Positions 17,789 through 28,031 of a stretch of DNA of 64,000 bases are shown piece by piece (position 1 is the stretch's first letter; each line of letters starts with the position of its first letter). The stretch is from assembly GCA_938036875.1 (NCBI GenBank), contig CALHVX010000044.1, positions 62,001 through 126,000 of the forward strand, in the 5' to 3' direction. The position numbers were made by a program, and so were the translations under genes. Under the pieces are notes generated by a model. That model was not told where the DNA came from, made no database searches, and was given only the letters and a program-made list of their open reading frames with translations. The DNA is from an uncultured Pseudomonadales bacterium. Lineage in GTDB: Bacteria; Pseudomonadota; Gammaproteobacteria; Pseudomonadales; Azotimanducaceae.

Positions 17789-20700
17789 GTGACGCAGACA
17801 TCAGAACATAGGTTGGCGCCGCTCCAGCAAGGCATGCTCTATCACGAGTTGGCGGCGCCAAATCAAGGACTCCACATCGAGCAAATTGTTGTGGATTTTG
17901 ACGAGTCGGTTAACCCTGACTTGCTGCATAAAGCTTGGACCCTATATACAGATCATTGCCCACAGCTGCGCATATCGTTGGCATGGCGAGAAGCCACACC
18001 CACACAGAACTACCACCAAAACGTGACCTTAAGCTGGAGTCAGTTGGAATGGGATGGGGGCAACGCTGAACAGTCACTAAGCGAATTTTTGGCTGCTGAC
18101 AGGCAGCGGGGTATCAGCCTAGATAGCGCGCCGTTGTTTCGGCTAACCCTTGCCCAGCTTGGCCCCCAGCGCTGGACCCTAGTTTGGACATTTCACCATG
18201 TGTTAATGGACGGGCGCTCATTTCCGTTGGTGCTGAGCGACGTTTTGGATGGGTATGATGCTCTGCTTGCAGGTAAGCCTGTCCAGTTTCCGAACCGACC
18301 AGCTTATAGCCAGTACTTAGACTGGCTTGCTGATCTCGACAACGCCGCTGGCCAGGCGTACTGGAAAGATCAACTTCACAAAATTCAGACTCCAACTAGC
18401 CTTGACGCCTTTGTTCAAACCTACAGTGGACCTTCGCAGCGAGCCGAGGTGAAAGGCGGTATCAGCCAGGCGCAAACCCAACAACTCAAAACCTTAGCGG
18501 CTGAGTTGGGGGCAACCCTTGGTGATTTGCTTCAGCTGGCGTGGGCCTATTTGTTGTCGCGCCATACGGAAGACGAAAGCGTGATCTTTGGGTCCATACG
18601 TGCCGGGCGCAAAGAGACCATTGCCCAAGCCGATGAGGTGGTAGGGCTCTTCATCAATTCACTGCCGGTGTTGTGCGAATTGCCACGTGACATCTCCGTA
18701 GCTGGTGCTTTAACAAATCTACGCCAACAATCGCTAGCGATGCGGAAATTCGAGCAAACGCCGCTCGTGGACATACAACATGGTACGCAGCTTGAGCCTG
18801 GCATTGCCCTTTACGATACGTTGATTGTGTTTGATCGCGAGCATTTAAACTCAACCATGCAGGGGTTGGGGCCTCAGCACCAGAACCGTAAATTTGAGTT
18901 AATTGAGTTAACAAGCCATCCGCTCACTTTATACGGGTATGGCGAAAGCGAACTCTGGTTTCGGCTCGTCTACAAATTTGGTCAAGTAACCCACACGACC
19001 GCAACCTCTATAGTAGAACGGCTGCAGCGAATACTTGTGGGTTTGGCCGAGACTGCAGGTGCCAATTCGCTTTGGTCTGTGCCATATCTTCCTGAGGCGG
19101 AAGAGCAGAGGTTGCGCTATAAGTTTAACGATACCCAAACGCACTATCCAACAGAACCCGGCGATAGCGTAGTCAGTGCGTTTCTTGCACAAGCGCAACA
19201 AACTCCGGAACTTTCAGCGCTGCGCTTCAATTCAGTTGAGCTCAGTTACAAAGAGCTCGATCAAAAAACGGCGCAAGTTGCACAAGGATTGCTCGCAGAC
19301 GGCGCTCAGAGCGGTGATCTTATAGGTCTATGTATGGAGCGCTCGGCCGATGTGGTTATCGCGATGCTTGGCATCATGCGAGCTGGATGCGCCTATGTCC
19401 CGTTAGATCCGCACTATCCGTTAACGCGTTTACAGTACGTGCTAAGCGATGCGCAACTGCATCGGGTGCTGGTGGGTTCTGCCCAACTAACGCTGTTCAG
19501 AGACAGTGCTGCGCGCTGTTTAACCCTCACTATGCTTGCTGACAGCGCACAGGGTGAGGCAGTGCTGCCGCCAACCAATCACACTAGCCTTGCCTACGTC
19601 ATCTACACCTCGGGCTCTACGGGCAATCCCAAAGGCGTTTGCTTGACCCACCGCAACGTATTGAATTTTTTTGCAGGTATGGATCAACGGGTAGAGCACA
19701 AAGCCGGCGATGTCTTTCTCGCGGTCACCAGCATCTCATTTGATATTTCGGTACTTGAGCTTCTGTGGACGTTATCCAGAGGCTTCACCGTTGTCGTGCA
19801 ACCAGACAACGTTAGCGCCTTGGCCCAGGAAGGCTTGCGTGGTCCCAATCACCAAGGCCATCAGGGTCGTCCTGCATTCAGTGCGTTCTTCTTCGCTTCA
19901 GCCAATGACCAAGCTGCCGGTGGCTCTGCTAGCCGCTATCAGCTGTTGCTGGATACTGCCAAGTTTGCAGACAAAAATAATTTTGAAGCCGTGTGGACTC
20001 CAGAACGACATTTCCATGATTTTGGTGGTAGCTATCCAAGCCCCGCTGTCATTGCAGCCGCGGTTGCCGCTACAACACAGCAAGTGCAGGTGCGAGCTGG
20101 CAGCGTCGTGCTGCCATTGCATGACCCGTTGCGCGTTGCTGAAGATTGGAGCGTTGTCGACAATCTAAGCCAAGGTAGGGCTGGCATATCCTTTGCTTCA
20201 GGCTGGCATAGCAATGATTTTGTGTTAGCGCCAGAGCATTTCGATGCGCGCAAAGAGCGCATGTTTGAACAAATTGAGCAGGTACAGACGCTGTGGAGCG
20301 GCGGTTCTATTGAACGCACTAACGGCGTAGGCAATACAACCAGCGTTGGCATCCAACCACCTCCTGTCCAAGCCCAGCTCCCTATCTGGTTAACGGCAGC
20401 AGGAACACCGGCAACCTTTATCGCGGCAGGCAAGCTTGGCGCGAATATCTTGACCCATCTACTAGGCCAAGATCTAAAACTGCTCCAATCCAATCTACAG
20501 GCCTACCGTCAGGCTCGCCGAGATGCCGGGCATTCTGGTCCCGGCCAAGTCACCTTGATGGTCCACACTTTTATCGCCGACCCTGATACCAACCTGGTTC
20601 AAAGCAAGGCCATACCAGCGTTGATAGAGTACCTCAAAAGCTCCTCAAGTCTTGTCCAGGCATTGGGTGAAGAGCAACTGGGTGACCTAGCCCAGTTACC

Positions 20701-22111
20701 TCAGGCAGAAAAAGAGCAGCTGCTAACTAGGCAGGCGGCCAAATTTATTGATGGCAACAGCTTGATTGGCAGCACCGAGCAGTGTCGCAGCTTTGTCAGC
20801 CAAGCGGTTGCCGCGGGCGTGGATGAATTTGCTTGTCTGCTAGATTTTGGTATCGAACCTGATCTGGTGCGTGACCATCTGCCGATGATATCTCAGCTCA
20901 TGACGGAGTTAGAGCAATCAAACGCTAACCAGACCGGCACCGTTTCAGATCACGACTGGTCCATACCTGCGCAAATTTTTCGACACGGTGTAACGCATAT
21001 GCAATCCACACCGTCGCTGATCAACATGATGTTCAACATTGATGGTAGCAAGGAAGCCATCTCAAGTTTGAAGTGCCTGTTGGTTGGGGGCGAGCCACTA
21101 AGCGTCAATACGGCAAAGGAGCTCAGCGGCCTTGTGCAAGGCAAAGTCCTGAACATGTACGGACCCACAGAAACAACAATTTGGTCTTCAACCCAAGAGC
21201 TCAACACTCAAGATAGGTTGGTGAGTATCGGTCAACCTATTGCAAACACCCAAATGTATCTACTGGACAAGCATCTTGAGCTGGTTCCCAGTGGTTGCAT
21301 CGGTGATTTGTATATTGCTGGAGATGGTTTGGCTAGGGGTTACCTAAACCAGCCGGAACAAACCGCTGACAAGTTTATTCCTAATCCGTTTTCTGACGCA
21401 CAAGAAGGTAAGTTGTACGAAACGGGAGACCGCGCCCGCTTAAGCGCTGAGCATGGCTTGCTCTATGAAGGCCGAAGCGATTTTCAGGTTAAGCTCCGCG
21501 GCTTCAGGATCGAGCTTGGCGAGATAGAGGCGGCTCTAAGCAGCTCGTCGGCCATTGCCAGTGCGGTTGCCATCGTGCGACTCGACAAGCCAGACAACCC
21601 CATGCTCGTGGCTTACGTCATACCATCCAAGTCTGGCGTAGATACTAAAGCGGAGATCTTGCGGCTGCGCGATATTCTGCCGGTGCATATGATTCCGGCA
21701 CGCATTGTCACCCTGTCAAATTTCCCTCTGACCCCAAACGGTAAGATTGATCGACAAGGGCTCCCAGCACCAGAGATGCCAAAACATGGCATGTCTGGCA
21801 CCGCAGCCGGTAGTGGGCACGAAGCGACAATCGCCAACATTTGGAGTCAGGTATTGGGGTTGGACCGAGTGGGCTTAAACGACAATTTCTTTGATCTGGG
21901 AGGCCATTCACTGCACATGGTGAGCGTATTGTCCAAACTTCAGGCCGTCTACGACGTCCCTATCGCCATCGTGGACCTATTTCGGTACCCAACGGTAAAA
22001 CTGCTTGCCCATAAAATCGGGGCCGGCTCACAAAGTGGAGACGTTGCCAAGGGTGGTAAATCTAGGTCTGAACGGCGTCGACAAATGCGTAAACGACGCA
22101 ACGGAATGTAG
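17789..22111 (+). CDS. NRPS module C-A(with embedded luciferase-like monooxygenase)-T, glycine-type code
   Basis: 1440 residues from a GTG with a strong ribosome site. The condensation domain (1-450) has HHVLMDG at 136-142. The adenylation domain starts near 470 with LAYVIYTSGSTGNPKG and ISFDISVLELLW. It is interrupted at ~680-1050 by a flavin-dependent luciferase-like monooxygenase (FEAVWTPERHFHDFGG, RVAEDWSVVDNLSQGRAGIS), then resumes with LNMYGPTETTIWSS, GDLYIAGDGLARGYL and NGKID. The carrier domain has GGHSLHM with Ser1374 for phosphopantetheine. The specificity residues read D-I-L-Q-L-G-M-I-W, very close to the published glycine code. There is no thioesterase, so the product must pass onward, probably to the PKS 85 bp downstream. 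Being first, the condensation domain may load an acyl starter. Confidence 0.9.
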   Translation: MTQTSEHRLAPLQQGMLYHELAAPNQGLHIEQIVVDFDESVNPDLLHKAWTLYTDHCPQLRISLAWREATPTQNYHQNVTLSWSQLEWDGGNAEQSLSEFLAADRQRGISLDSAPLFRLTLAQLGPQRWTLVWTFHHVLMDGRSFPLVLSDVLDGYDALLAGKPVQFPNRPAYSQYLDWLADLDNAAGQAYWKDQLHKIQTPTSLDAFVQTYSGPSQRAEVKGGISQAQTQQLKTLAAELGATLGDLLQLAWAYLLSRHTEDESVIFGSIRAGRKETIAQADEVVGLFINSLPVLCELPRDISVAGALTNLRQQSLAMRKFEQTPLVDIQHGTQLEPGIALYDTLIVFDREHLNSTMQGLGPQHQNRKFELIELTSHPLTLYGYGESELWFRLVYKFGQVTHTTATSIVERLQRILVGLAETAGANSLWSVPYLPEAEEQRLRYKFNDTQTHYPTEPGDSVVSAFLAQAQQTPELSALRFNSVELSYKELDQKTAQVAQGLLADGAQSGDLIGLCMERSADVVIAMLGIMRAGCAYVPLDPHYPLTRLQYVLSDAQLHRVLVGSAQLTLFRDSAARCLTLTMLADSAQGEAVLPPTNHTSLAYVIYTSGSTGNPKGVCLTHRNVLNFFAGMDQRVEHKAGDVFLAVTSISFDISVLELLWTLSRGFTVVVQPDNVSALAQEGLRGPNHQGHQGRPAFSAFFFASANDQAAGGSASRYQLLLDTAKFADKNNFEAVWTPERHFHDFGGSYPSPAVIAAAVAATTQQVQVRAGSVVLPLHDPLRVAEDWSVVDNLSQGRAGISFASGWHSNDFVLAPEHFDARKERMFEQIEQVQTLWSGGSIERTNGVGNTTSVGIQPPPVQAQLPIWLTAAGTPATFIAAGKLGANILTHLLGQDLKLLQSNLQAYRQARRDAGHSGPGQVTLMVHTFIADPDTNLVQSKAIPALIEYLKSSSSLVQALGEEQLGDLAQLPQAEKEQLLTRQAAKFIDGNSLIGSTEQCRSFVSQAVAAGVDEFACLLDFGIEPDLVRDHLPMISQLMTELEQSNANQTGTVSDHDWSIPAQIFRHGVTHMQSTPSLINMMFNIDGSKEAISSLKCLLVGGEPLSVNTAKELSGLVQGKVLNMYGPTETTIWSSTQELNTQDRLVSIGQPIANTQMYLLDKHLELVPSGCIGDLYIAGDGLARGYLNQPEQTADKFIPNPFSDAQEGKLYETGDRARLSAEHGLLYEGRSDFQVKLRGFRIELGEIEAALSSSSAIASAVAIVRLDKPDNPMLVAYVIPSKSGVDTKAEILRLRDILPVHMIPARIVTLSNFPLTPNGKIDRQGLPAPEMPKHGMSGTAAGSGHEATIANIWSQVLGLDRVGLNDNFFDLGGHSLHMVSVLSKLQAVYDVPIAIVDLFRYPTVKLLAHKIGAGSQSGDVAKGGKSRSERRRQMRKRRNGM

Positions 22112-22196
22112 CGAGAACGGTATGCTCGTCAGCAAGATTTGCTGCACCGAGCCAGCCATGAAGGCGGCTTAAACTGGTTAACACGGAACTGAAACC

Positions 22197-25100
22197 TTGA
22201 ACAATTCGACAGCCTCAGATGACCTAAGTATTGCCATTGTGGGTATGTCTGCTCGTTTGCCTGGTGCAAGCTCACTCCCTAAGTTTTGGCAAAACCTTGT
22301 GGATGGCAAAGAAGCCATTGTGGATTTATCCGACGAAGAGCTGTTAGCCGCTGGGGTCCCACAGAAACTGCTCGACGACCCGGCCTACGTTAAGCGCGCC
22401 GTGCTTCTTGAAGGGATGGATCGATTCGACGCGGGCTTTTTTGGCATCAACGCCAAAGAAGCATCGATAATGGATCCTCAGCATCGCTTGTTCTTGGAGT
22501 GCGGCTGGCATGCGCTGGAGGATGCAGCGCAAATTCCAGAAAATTTCGATGGTGCGATCGGAGTCTTCGCCGGTTGCGGCTACGGGTCGTACATGACCTA
22601 CAACTTGCTGCGCAACCAAGAGTTGCTCGATTCTGCTGGTTTCTTTTTGCTGCGACACTCTGGCAACGATAAAGATTTCCTGGCCACACGTTTGTCTTAC
22701 GAACTTAATCTAACCGGCCCCAGCGTTAATATCCAAACTGCATGCTCAACTTCTTTGGTTGCGGTACATACTGCTTGCCAAAGCTTGCTCAACGGCGAGT
22801 GCGATATGGCTCTCGCCGGCGGCTCAACAGTTGAGATTCCTCACCAACAAGGCTATCTGTACAAACCAGGTGAAATTTTTTCTCCCGACGGTCACTGCCG
22901 AGCATTTGATGCCCAGGCCGCTGGTACTGTATTTGGCAGCGGCGCTGGGGTAGTTGTGCTGCGCCGGCTCGAAGATGCGATTGCTGACGGCGACGATATT
23001 CGAGCCATCATCAAAGGCTCCGCAATCAACAACGATGGCGCGCAAAAAGCCGGGTATTTAGCACCGTCCGTAGATGGACAAGTGCGAGCGATTGCTGAAG
23101 CACTCGATATTGCTGAGATAGAGCCAGAATCCGTCACTTACGTTGAAGCGCACGGGACTGGCACCTTGGTTGGTGATCCAATAGAAGTTGCTGCGCTATC
23201 GCAGGCTTATGCAAACACTGGACCAGTGCAGCACTGTGCGCTGGGCTCCCTAAAAACCAACATTGGCCACCTCGACACGGCTGCAGGTATCGCCGGACTG
23301 ATAAAGATCGTTCTTTCGCTACAAAATAAAACGCTGCCAGCCAGCCTGCATTACACCAGTCCAAATGCAGATATAGATTTTGCTAGCAGCCCATTTTATG
23401 TCAATTCAGAAACCAAGCCTTGGGACACGGATGCCGAGACGCCGCGCCGGGCCGGTATAAGTTCTTTGGGTGTTGGTGGCACCAATGCTCATTTAATCCT
23501 TGAGGAATGGACAAACACGCCTAGCAGCGCAGAGGCCCGCGAACATCAGTTATTTTTGGTCTCCGCAAAAAACTCTACGTCGCTGGATGCCAATTGTGAC
23601 CATCTAATCGAAACCCTATCCAAGCCTCACAGTGAAGATCGGCTGGCCGACATAGCCTACACAAGCCAAGTTGGTCGCATGAGTTTCGAGTTGCGTCGAG
23701 CGGTGGTAGCCGCTAACGCCGAGGAGGCTAGTTCACGGTTAGATCTCATGGAAGCAACATCAGCGGTTGCCGGCACTTGCACTGAAAGCGAGGCAAGCCT
23801 AGCGTTCATGTTCCCGGGCCAGGGTGCCCAACATCTCGGTATGGCCCAAAAGCTCTATGCCTCTGAAGCCGTATATCGCAAAGAAGTTGATGAATGTTGC
23901 GAGCATCTAAAACCCAAACTGGGCTTGGATTTGCGCGACCTAATGTTCTCGGTGGATAGCGATGAGGCTAAAAAGCAACTAAACAACACGGCGATTACTC
24001 AACCGGCCCTGTTTGTTGTTGAATACGCATTGGCTCAACTCTGGATGCATTGGGGGTTACGACCTAATGCACTGATCGGGCATAGTATTGGCGAATACGT
24101 TGCCGCAACTATTGCCGGTGTGTTCCACCGTAATGCGGCCTTGGACCTAGTCTGCGCGCGTGGGGCTCTGATGCAATCCATGCCGGCGGGCTCTATGCTC
24201 GCTGTGATGTTGTCACAAGACGCTCTCGAAGCTGAGCTTGCTAACGCCAGCAACCTAGAAATAGCAGCAATCAATGCACCTGAGCTCTGTGTTGTATCCG
24301 GAAGTCGCGAGCACATCCAGGAATTTGCTGAAGGGCTAACCGCCAAAGAAATCGGCAACACTTTGCTGCGTACTTCGCATGCGTTTCATAGCCGGTCGAT
24401 GGAGCCTATACTCAACGAGTTTGAGGCATTGGTCAGAACCGCTGAGCCGCATCGACCTCAACTGGCATTTGTATCCAACATTACTGGCACATGGATAACG
24501 GATACTCAGGCCACAGATCCTAGGTATTGGGCCTTACATCTGAGGCAGCCGGTTTGTTTTTCGCAAGGCGTTCGAACCTTATTGGAGGATTCGAATCGAA
24601 TTCTGCTGGAGGTTGGGCCAGGTAACTCGCTGTCCCGACTAGCGACTGCACAAGCAGCCTACAGTGACACACACCATGCCATTTCTTCCCTACCTGGCGC
24701 GGCCGAGCAAGTTGATGATAGCGAACGATTGCTGCTTGCCGTGGGTGCCCTTTGGGTTGCTGGCTTGCCTATTGACTGGAACAAGTATCATCTGGGTTAC
24801 AACAGACAACGGATGTCGTTGCCTGGCTACGGTTTCTCTAAACAGCGGCATTGGATCGATCCTGATCCCAGGGTTGAAACACAAAGTAGTACATCAGCAA
24901 CTAAAGAGGCAGACCTCAGTGCTGCAGATTGGCTAACCACTGTCAGTTGGCAGCCGCGTGATGTCGCGGTACTCCAGCCCCAAAACACCGGCAAGCTGGT
25001 ACTTTTGTCTTGGCCTGAAGATCGTGCCTTAGTTCAGGCGCTAAACGACAGTGCTGTACACATGGGGTTAACCCTAGAACATGCGGAGGTTACGCCGCAA

Positions 25101-28028
25101 AACGACATTGAAGTTTTCGGTGAGCCACCTTTAGTAGGTCTCAGCTCTCAATCAATAACAACAGATTCAGATGAAATCACGGCTTTTTTGAATACTGCAC
25201 TTGCGGAAACTGAAGATGCCTGCGTCGTCTATCTAGCACCAGCGTCTGGGCAGGTATCAGCTAACACCGAATTCACTCGTTGCTTTGACCTTCCGTTGCA
25301 GATTAGCCAGGCACTTAGCGAAGTTGATGCCAAAGGTCTTCGAGCTAACTTCGTTGGTCGCGCCAACACTTCAGCCAATGATGAGTTTCAGCCTGATTTA
25401 AATCAGGCAATGGCCGTTGGGCCTGCTTTAGTCTTAGGCTTGGAATACCCGGAAATATCTTCACGTTATGTTGAAGTTGATGCGGCATCTACTGGATCCA
25501 CTTTGCTTGCCGAGTTAGTAAGTGGGAGCGGTGGGTATGTCCAGCTTCGCAATGATCAATGTTATGTGCGCGAATATGCAAGCGCCTCAGAGACAAATAC
25601 TCACAACGCTCTACCCATTAGCGACCGCGGCGTTTACCTTGTTACTGGTGGTCAGAGCGGTGTTGGTTTTCAAAGCGCGTTGGCATTGGTTGAACAAGGT
25701 GCTCGCAAGCTTGTCCTGGTTGGTCGCAGTTTAAATGTGCCTGAGGCCGATTGGGATTTGTGGCTCGATAATCATGAAGGGGACGATCGGGCTAGTCGTG
25801 TTATCCGCAACGTACGGAAGCTGCGTGAAAAAGGTGCGCAGGTTGTACTCGAACAGGTTGACATAACACGATTGCAGGCAACACAAGAGCTAATTGAACG
25901 TAGTAAAAACTTGGGGCAAATTCAGGGTGTTATTCACGCCGCGGCCACTGTTGATGATCAACTCCTAGCCTACAAAGAAGCTTACGCTGCTTGGGATGTT
26001 ATCGCGCCCAAGCTCATCGGCCTCAACCACTTGCAGCAAGCTCTACAACAAGAGCACTTAGACTTTTTTGTCGCTTTCTCCTCTATCAGTAGCTTGGTCG
26101 GTGTTAAAGGTCAGGTAGACTATGTTGCGGCCAACGCAGTGCTCGACTCGGCGGCCCAAGCTGGTTACCAGATAGGTGGCGCTAAATTGGTATCGATCAA
26201 CTGGTCACCTTGGTCGCAAACCGGGATGGCACACCGTTTCTTTAGCAACGCCAAACCGCATAGCGCTGCCCTAGGACATCCTCTGTTACAAGATTTGCTG
26301 CTGAGTGATGCCGATACAGATGTGTACAGTATGCATCTGAACACGACAGACCACTGGGTGCTAGCGGAACATAAGTTTGCTCAGGGTGCTTCCGTTCTTC
26401 CAGGCACAGCTTACCTGGAGATAGCAAAAGCCGCTTTCGAACCCATGGCCGCTTACCGGGCGGTCACGATGCGTGATGTGGTCTTTATGACGCCGATCGT
26501 TTGCAAACCCAGTGAAGTGGACCCCGCAAGCCCAGCAACCGTAGAGATACGCGTGCAGTTGGATGCAATAGATGACCAGGGTGCAAACTTCGTCATCATG
26601 AGCCATGCAGATGCTGAGGATCAGCAAACCTGGTATACCAACGCAAAAGGCACGATCGCCAGATTCTCAGGTTCCCGGCCGCAGGTCGTGGATATTGCTA
26701 GCCTACAGTCAGAGATGTCCTTACTGCCTAATCATACTAACGAGCAGACGGCCTTTTTGACCTTCGGTAAACGTTGGACACAATCAATCCAGCAAGCTTG
26801 GATCAACGACTCACAAAGCCTCATTGAGCTACGCCTAGCGGATCAGTTCGCAGACGATGTAAACACCTATCATTCACATCCCGCGTTGCTTGATCTAGCC
26901 ACAGCAGGGGTGCTGGAACTGGTCCCTGGCTTTGAGCGCGGCAATGACTTTTACGTTCCTCTGGGATACACCAAGTTGGATTTTTTTGAACGCATGCCCC
27001 CTCATCTTTACGGCTATGCCATTTACCGCGAAGATTTATCTGAACTAGGTGATCTAGCTGTATTCGATATCCAGGTATTAACACCGCAAGGGCAGGTTGT
27101 TGCCAACATCTCAGAGTTTGTATTAAAGCGCCTTGCTGAAACTCAAGGTATGGCTGAAACCAAACCCTTGCCAACAACCCGTTTTCGAGCGGCAGAAATT
27201 CCAGAGCCTATCTCACAGGCATCGTCAGAAGCTGAGCTTTGCGCTTTAAACGAGCGCGGTATTAGCAACTCGATGGGGCAGCAGGCATTACTCGAAGTGT
27301 TGGCTAGCAAAGCGGGGCAAGTGGCCGTATCTCCGTTACCATTGCTCGAGCAGTTGGCAACCCTAGACACCGATGCAATTGATATGGCGGCGGCCAATAT
27401 AGGGCGAAATCAGCTGAAACTGGATGTGGAGCCAATTCGTGCAGCTTTGCTCGAACACCCGGCAATTCTGGATGGGTTGGTTCTAACCAACGTAGATCGT
27501 ATGGGAAATCAACAAATTGCAGCCATTTTCTCGAAAGATGATTCAGTGTCTGCAACCGTAAGCGAGATTCGTCGATTCATGCGTGGCGAGCTCGCAGATG
27601 AATTTGTGCCCTCTATCTACATCGAAACAGACGAATTTGACTATTTGGAAAATGGGCTCATCGACGAGCAAAGCGTGCAAAATCCGTTTGCCGAAGCCGA
27701 TGATTATGTCGCTCCAAACACGGCGACCGAAGAGGTGGTGAAAGAGGTGTGGCAGAAAACCCTGGGCATTGACCGGGTTAGCATTACGGATAACTTTTTT
27801 GATCTAGGTGGCCACTCACTGTTAGCGGTACGCGTATTAGCTGAACTGAAGCGAAAAACTGGGGTGCGACTAGAGGACGTGGTAGTCGTTGTTTACACTC
27901 TTGAACAAACGGCGGCTGAGATTGATCGCCGCAGCTCTGCAGAAACGACGGATACGAAGGACGAAGCAAAGAGCATGGGGATCACTAAGCGGTTAATGAA
28001 CGCAGTCACCGGTAGAGGGTCTAAATAA
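22197..28028 (+). CDS. Type I PKS, KS-AT-KR-DH-carrier
   Basis: 1943 residues from a TTG start. Ketosynthase ~10-440: Cys183 in TACSTSLV, EAHGTGT and NIGHLDTAAG. Acyltransferase ~555-860: Ser630 in GHSIGEY and HAFH, the malonyl-type signature. Ketoreductase ~930-1330: TGGQSGVGF near 1149 and the Ser/Tyr pair in SSISSLVG and DYVAANAVLD. Dehydratase ~1360-1660: His1392 in AEHKFAQGASVLPGTAYLE, and HPALLDLATAG carrying the second-half Asp. Before the carrier domain (Ser1874, GGHSLLA) lies a piece resembling the C-terminal end of an adenylation domain. Together with the upstream NRPS it should extend an acylated glycyl unit by one malonate and reduce it. No thioesterase is present. Confidence 0.9.
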   Translation: MNNSTASDDLSIAIVGMSARLPGASSLPKFWQNLVDGKEAIVDLSDEELLAAGVPQKLLDDPAYVKRAVLLEGMDRFDAGFFGINAKEASIMDPQHRLFLECGWHALEDAAQIPENFDGAIGVFAGCGYGSYMTYNLLRNQELLDSAGFFLLRHSGNDKDFLATRLSYELNLTGPSVNIQTACSTSLVAVHTACQSLLNGECDMALAGGSTVEIPHQQGYLYKPGEIFSPDGHCRAFDAQAAGTVFGSGAGVVVLRRLEDAIADGDDIRAIIKGSAINNDGAQKAGYLAPSVDGQVRAIAEALDIAEIEPESVTYVEAHGTGTLVGDPIEVAALSQAYANTGPVQHCALGSLKTNIGHLDTAAGIAGLIKIVLSLQNKTLPASLHYTSPNADIDFASSPFYVNSETKPWDTDAETPRRAGISSLGVGGTNAHLILEEWTNTPSSAEAREHQLFLVSAKNSTSLDANCDHLIETLSKPHSEDRLADIAYTSQVGRMSFELRRAVVAANAEEASSRLDLMEATSAVAGTCTESEASLAFMFPGQGAQHLGMAQKLYASEAVYRKEVDECCEHLKPKLGLDLRDLMFSVDSDEAKKQLNNTAITQPALFVVEYALAQLWMHWGLRPNALIGHSIGEYVAATIAGVFHRNAALDLVCARGALMQSMPAGSMLAVMLSQDALEAELANASNLEIAAINAPELCVVSGSREHIQEFAEGLTAKEIGNTLLRTSHAFHSRSMEPILNEFEALVRTAEPHRPQLAFVSNITGTWITDTQATDPRYWALHLRQPVCFSQGVRTLLEDSNRILLEVGPGNSLSRLATAQAAYSDTHHAISSLPGAAEQVDDSERLLLAVGALWVAGLPIDWNKYHLGYNRQRMSLPGYGFSKQRHWIDPDPRVETQSSTSATKEADLSAADWLTTVSWQPRDVAVLQPQNTGKLVLLSWPEDRALVQALNDSAVHMGLTLEHAEVTPQNDIEVFGEPPLVGLSSQSITTDSDEITAFLNTALAETEDACVVYLAPASGQVSANTEFTRCFDLPLQISQALSEVDAKGLRANFVGRANTSANDEFQPDLNQAMAVGPALVLGLEYPEISSRYVEVDAASTGSTLLAELVSGSGGYVQLRNDQCYVREYASASETNTHNALPISDRGVYLVTGGQSGVGFQSALALVEQGARKLVLVGRSLNVPEADWDLWLDNHEGDDRASRVIRNVRKLREKGAQVVLEQVDITRLQATQELIERSKNLGQIQGVIHAAATVDDQLLAYKEAYAAWDVIAPKLIGLNHLQQALQQEHLDFFVAFSSISSLVGVKGQVDYVAANAVLDSAAQAGYQIGGAKLVSINWSPWSQTGMAHRFFSNAKPHSAALGHPLLQDLLLSDADTDVYSMHLNTTDHWVLAEHKFAQGASVLPGTAYLEIAKAAFEPMAAYRAVTMRDVVFMTPIVCKPSEVDPASPATVEIRVQLDAIDDQGANFVIMSHADAEDQQTWYTNAKGTIARFSGSRPQVVDIASLQSEMSLLPNHTNEQTAFLTFGKRWTQSIQQAWINDSQSLIELRLADQFADDVNTYHSHPALLDLATAGVLELVPGFERGNDFYVPLGYTKLDFFERMPPHLYGYAIYREDLSELGDLAVFDIQVLTPQGQVVANISEFVLKRLAETQGMAETKPLPTTRFRAAEIPEPISQASSEAELCALNERGISNSMGQQALLEVLASKAGQVAVSPLPLLEQLATLDTDAIDMAAANIGRNQLKLDVEPIRAALLEHPAILDGLVLTNVDRMGNQQIAAIFSKDDSVSATVSEIRRFMRGELADEFVPSIYIETDEFDYLENGLIDEQSVQNPFAEADDYVAPNTATEEVVKEVWQKTLGIDRVSITDNFFDLGGHSLLAVRVLAELKRKTGVRLEDVVVVVYTLEQTAAEIDRRSSAETTDTKDEAKSMGITKRLMNAVTGRGSK

Positions 28029-28031
28029 GCC

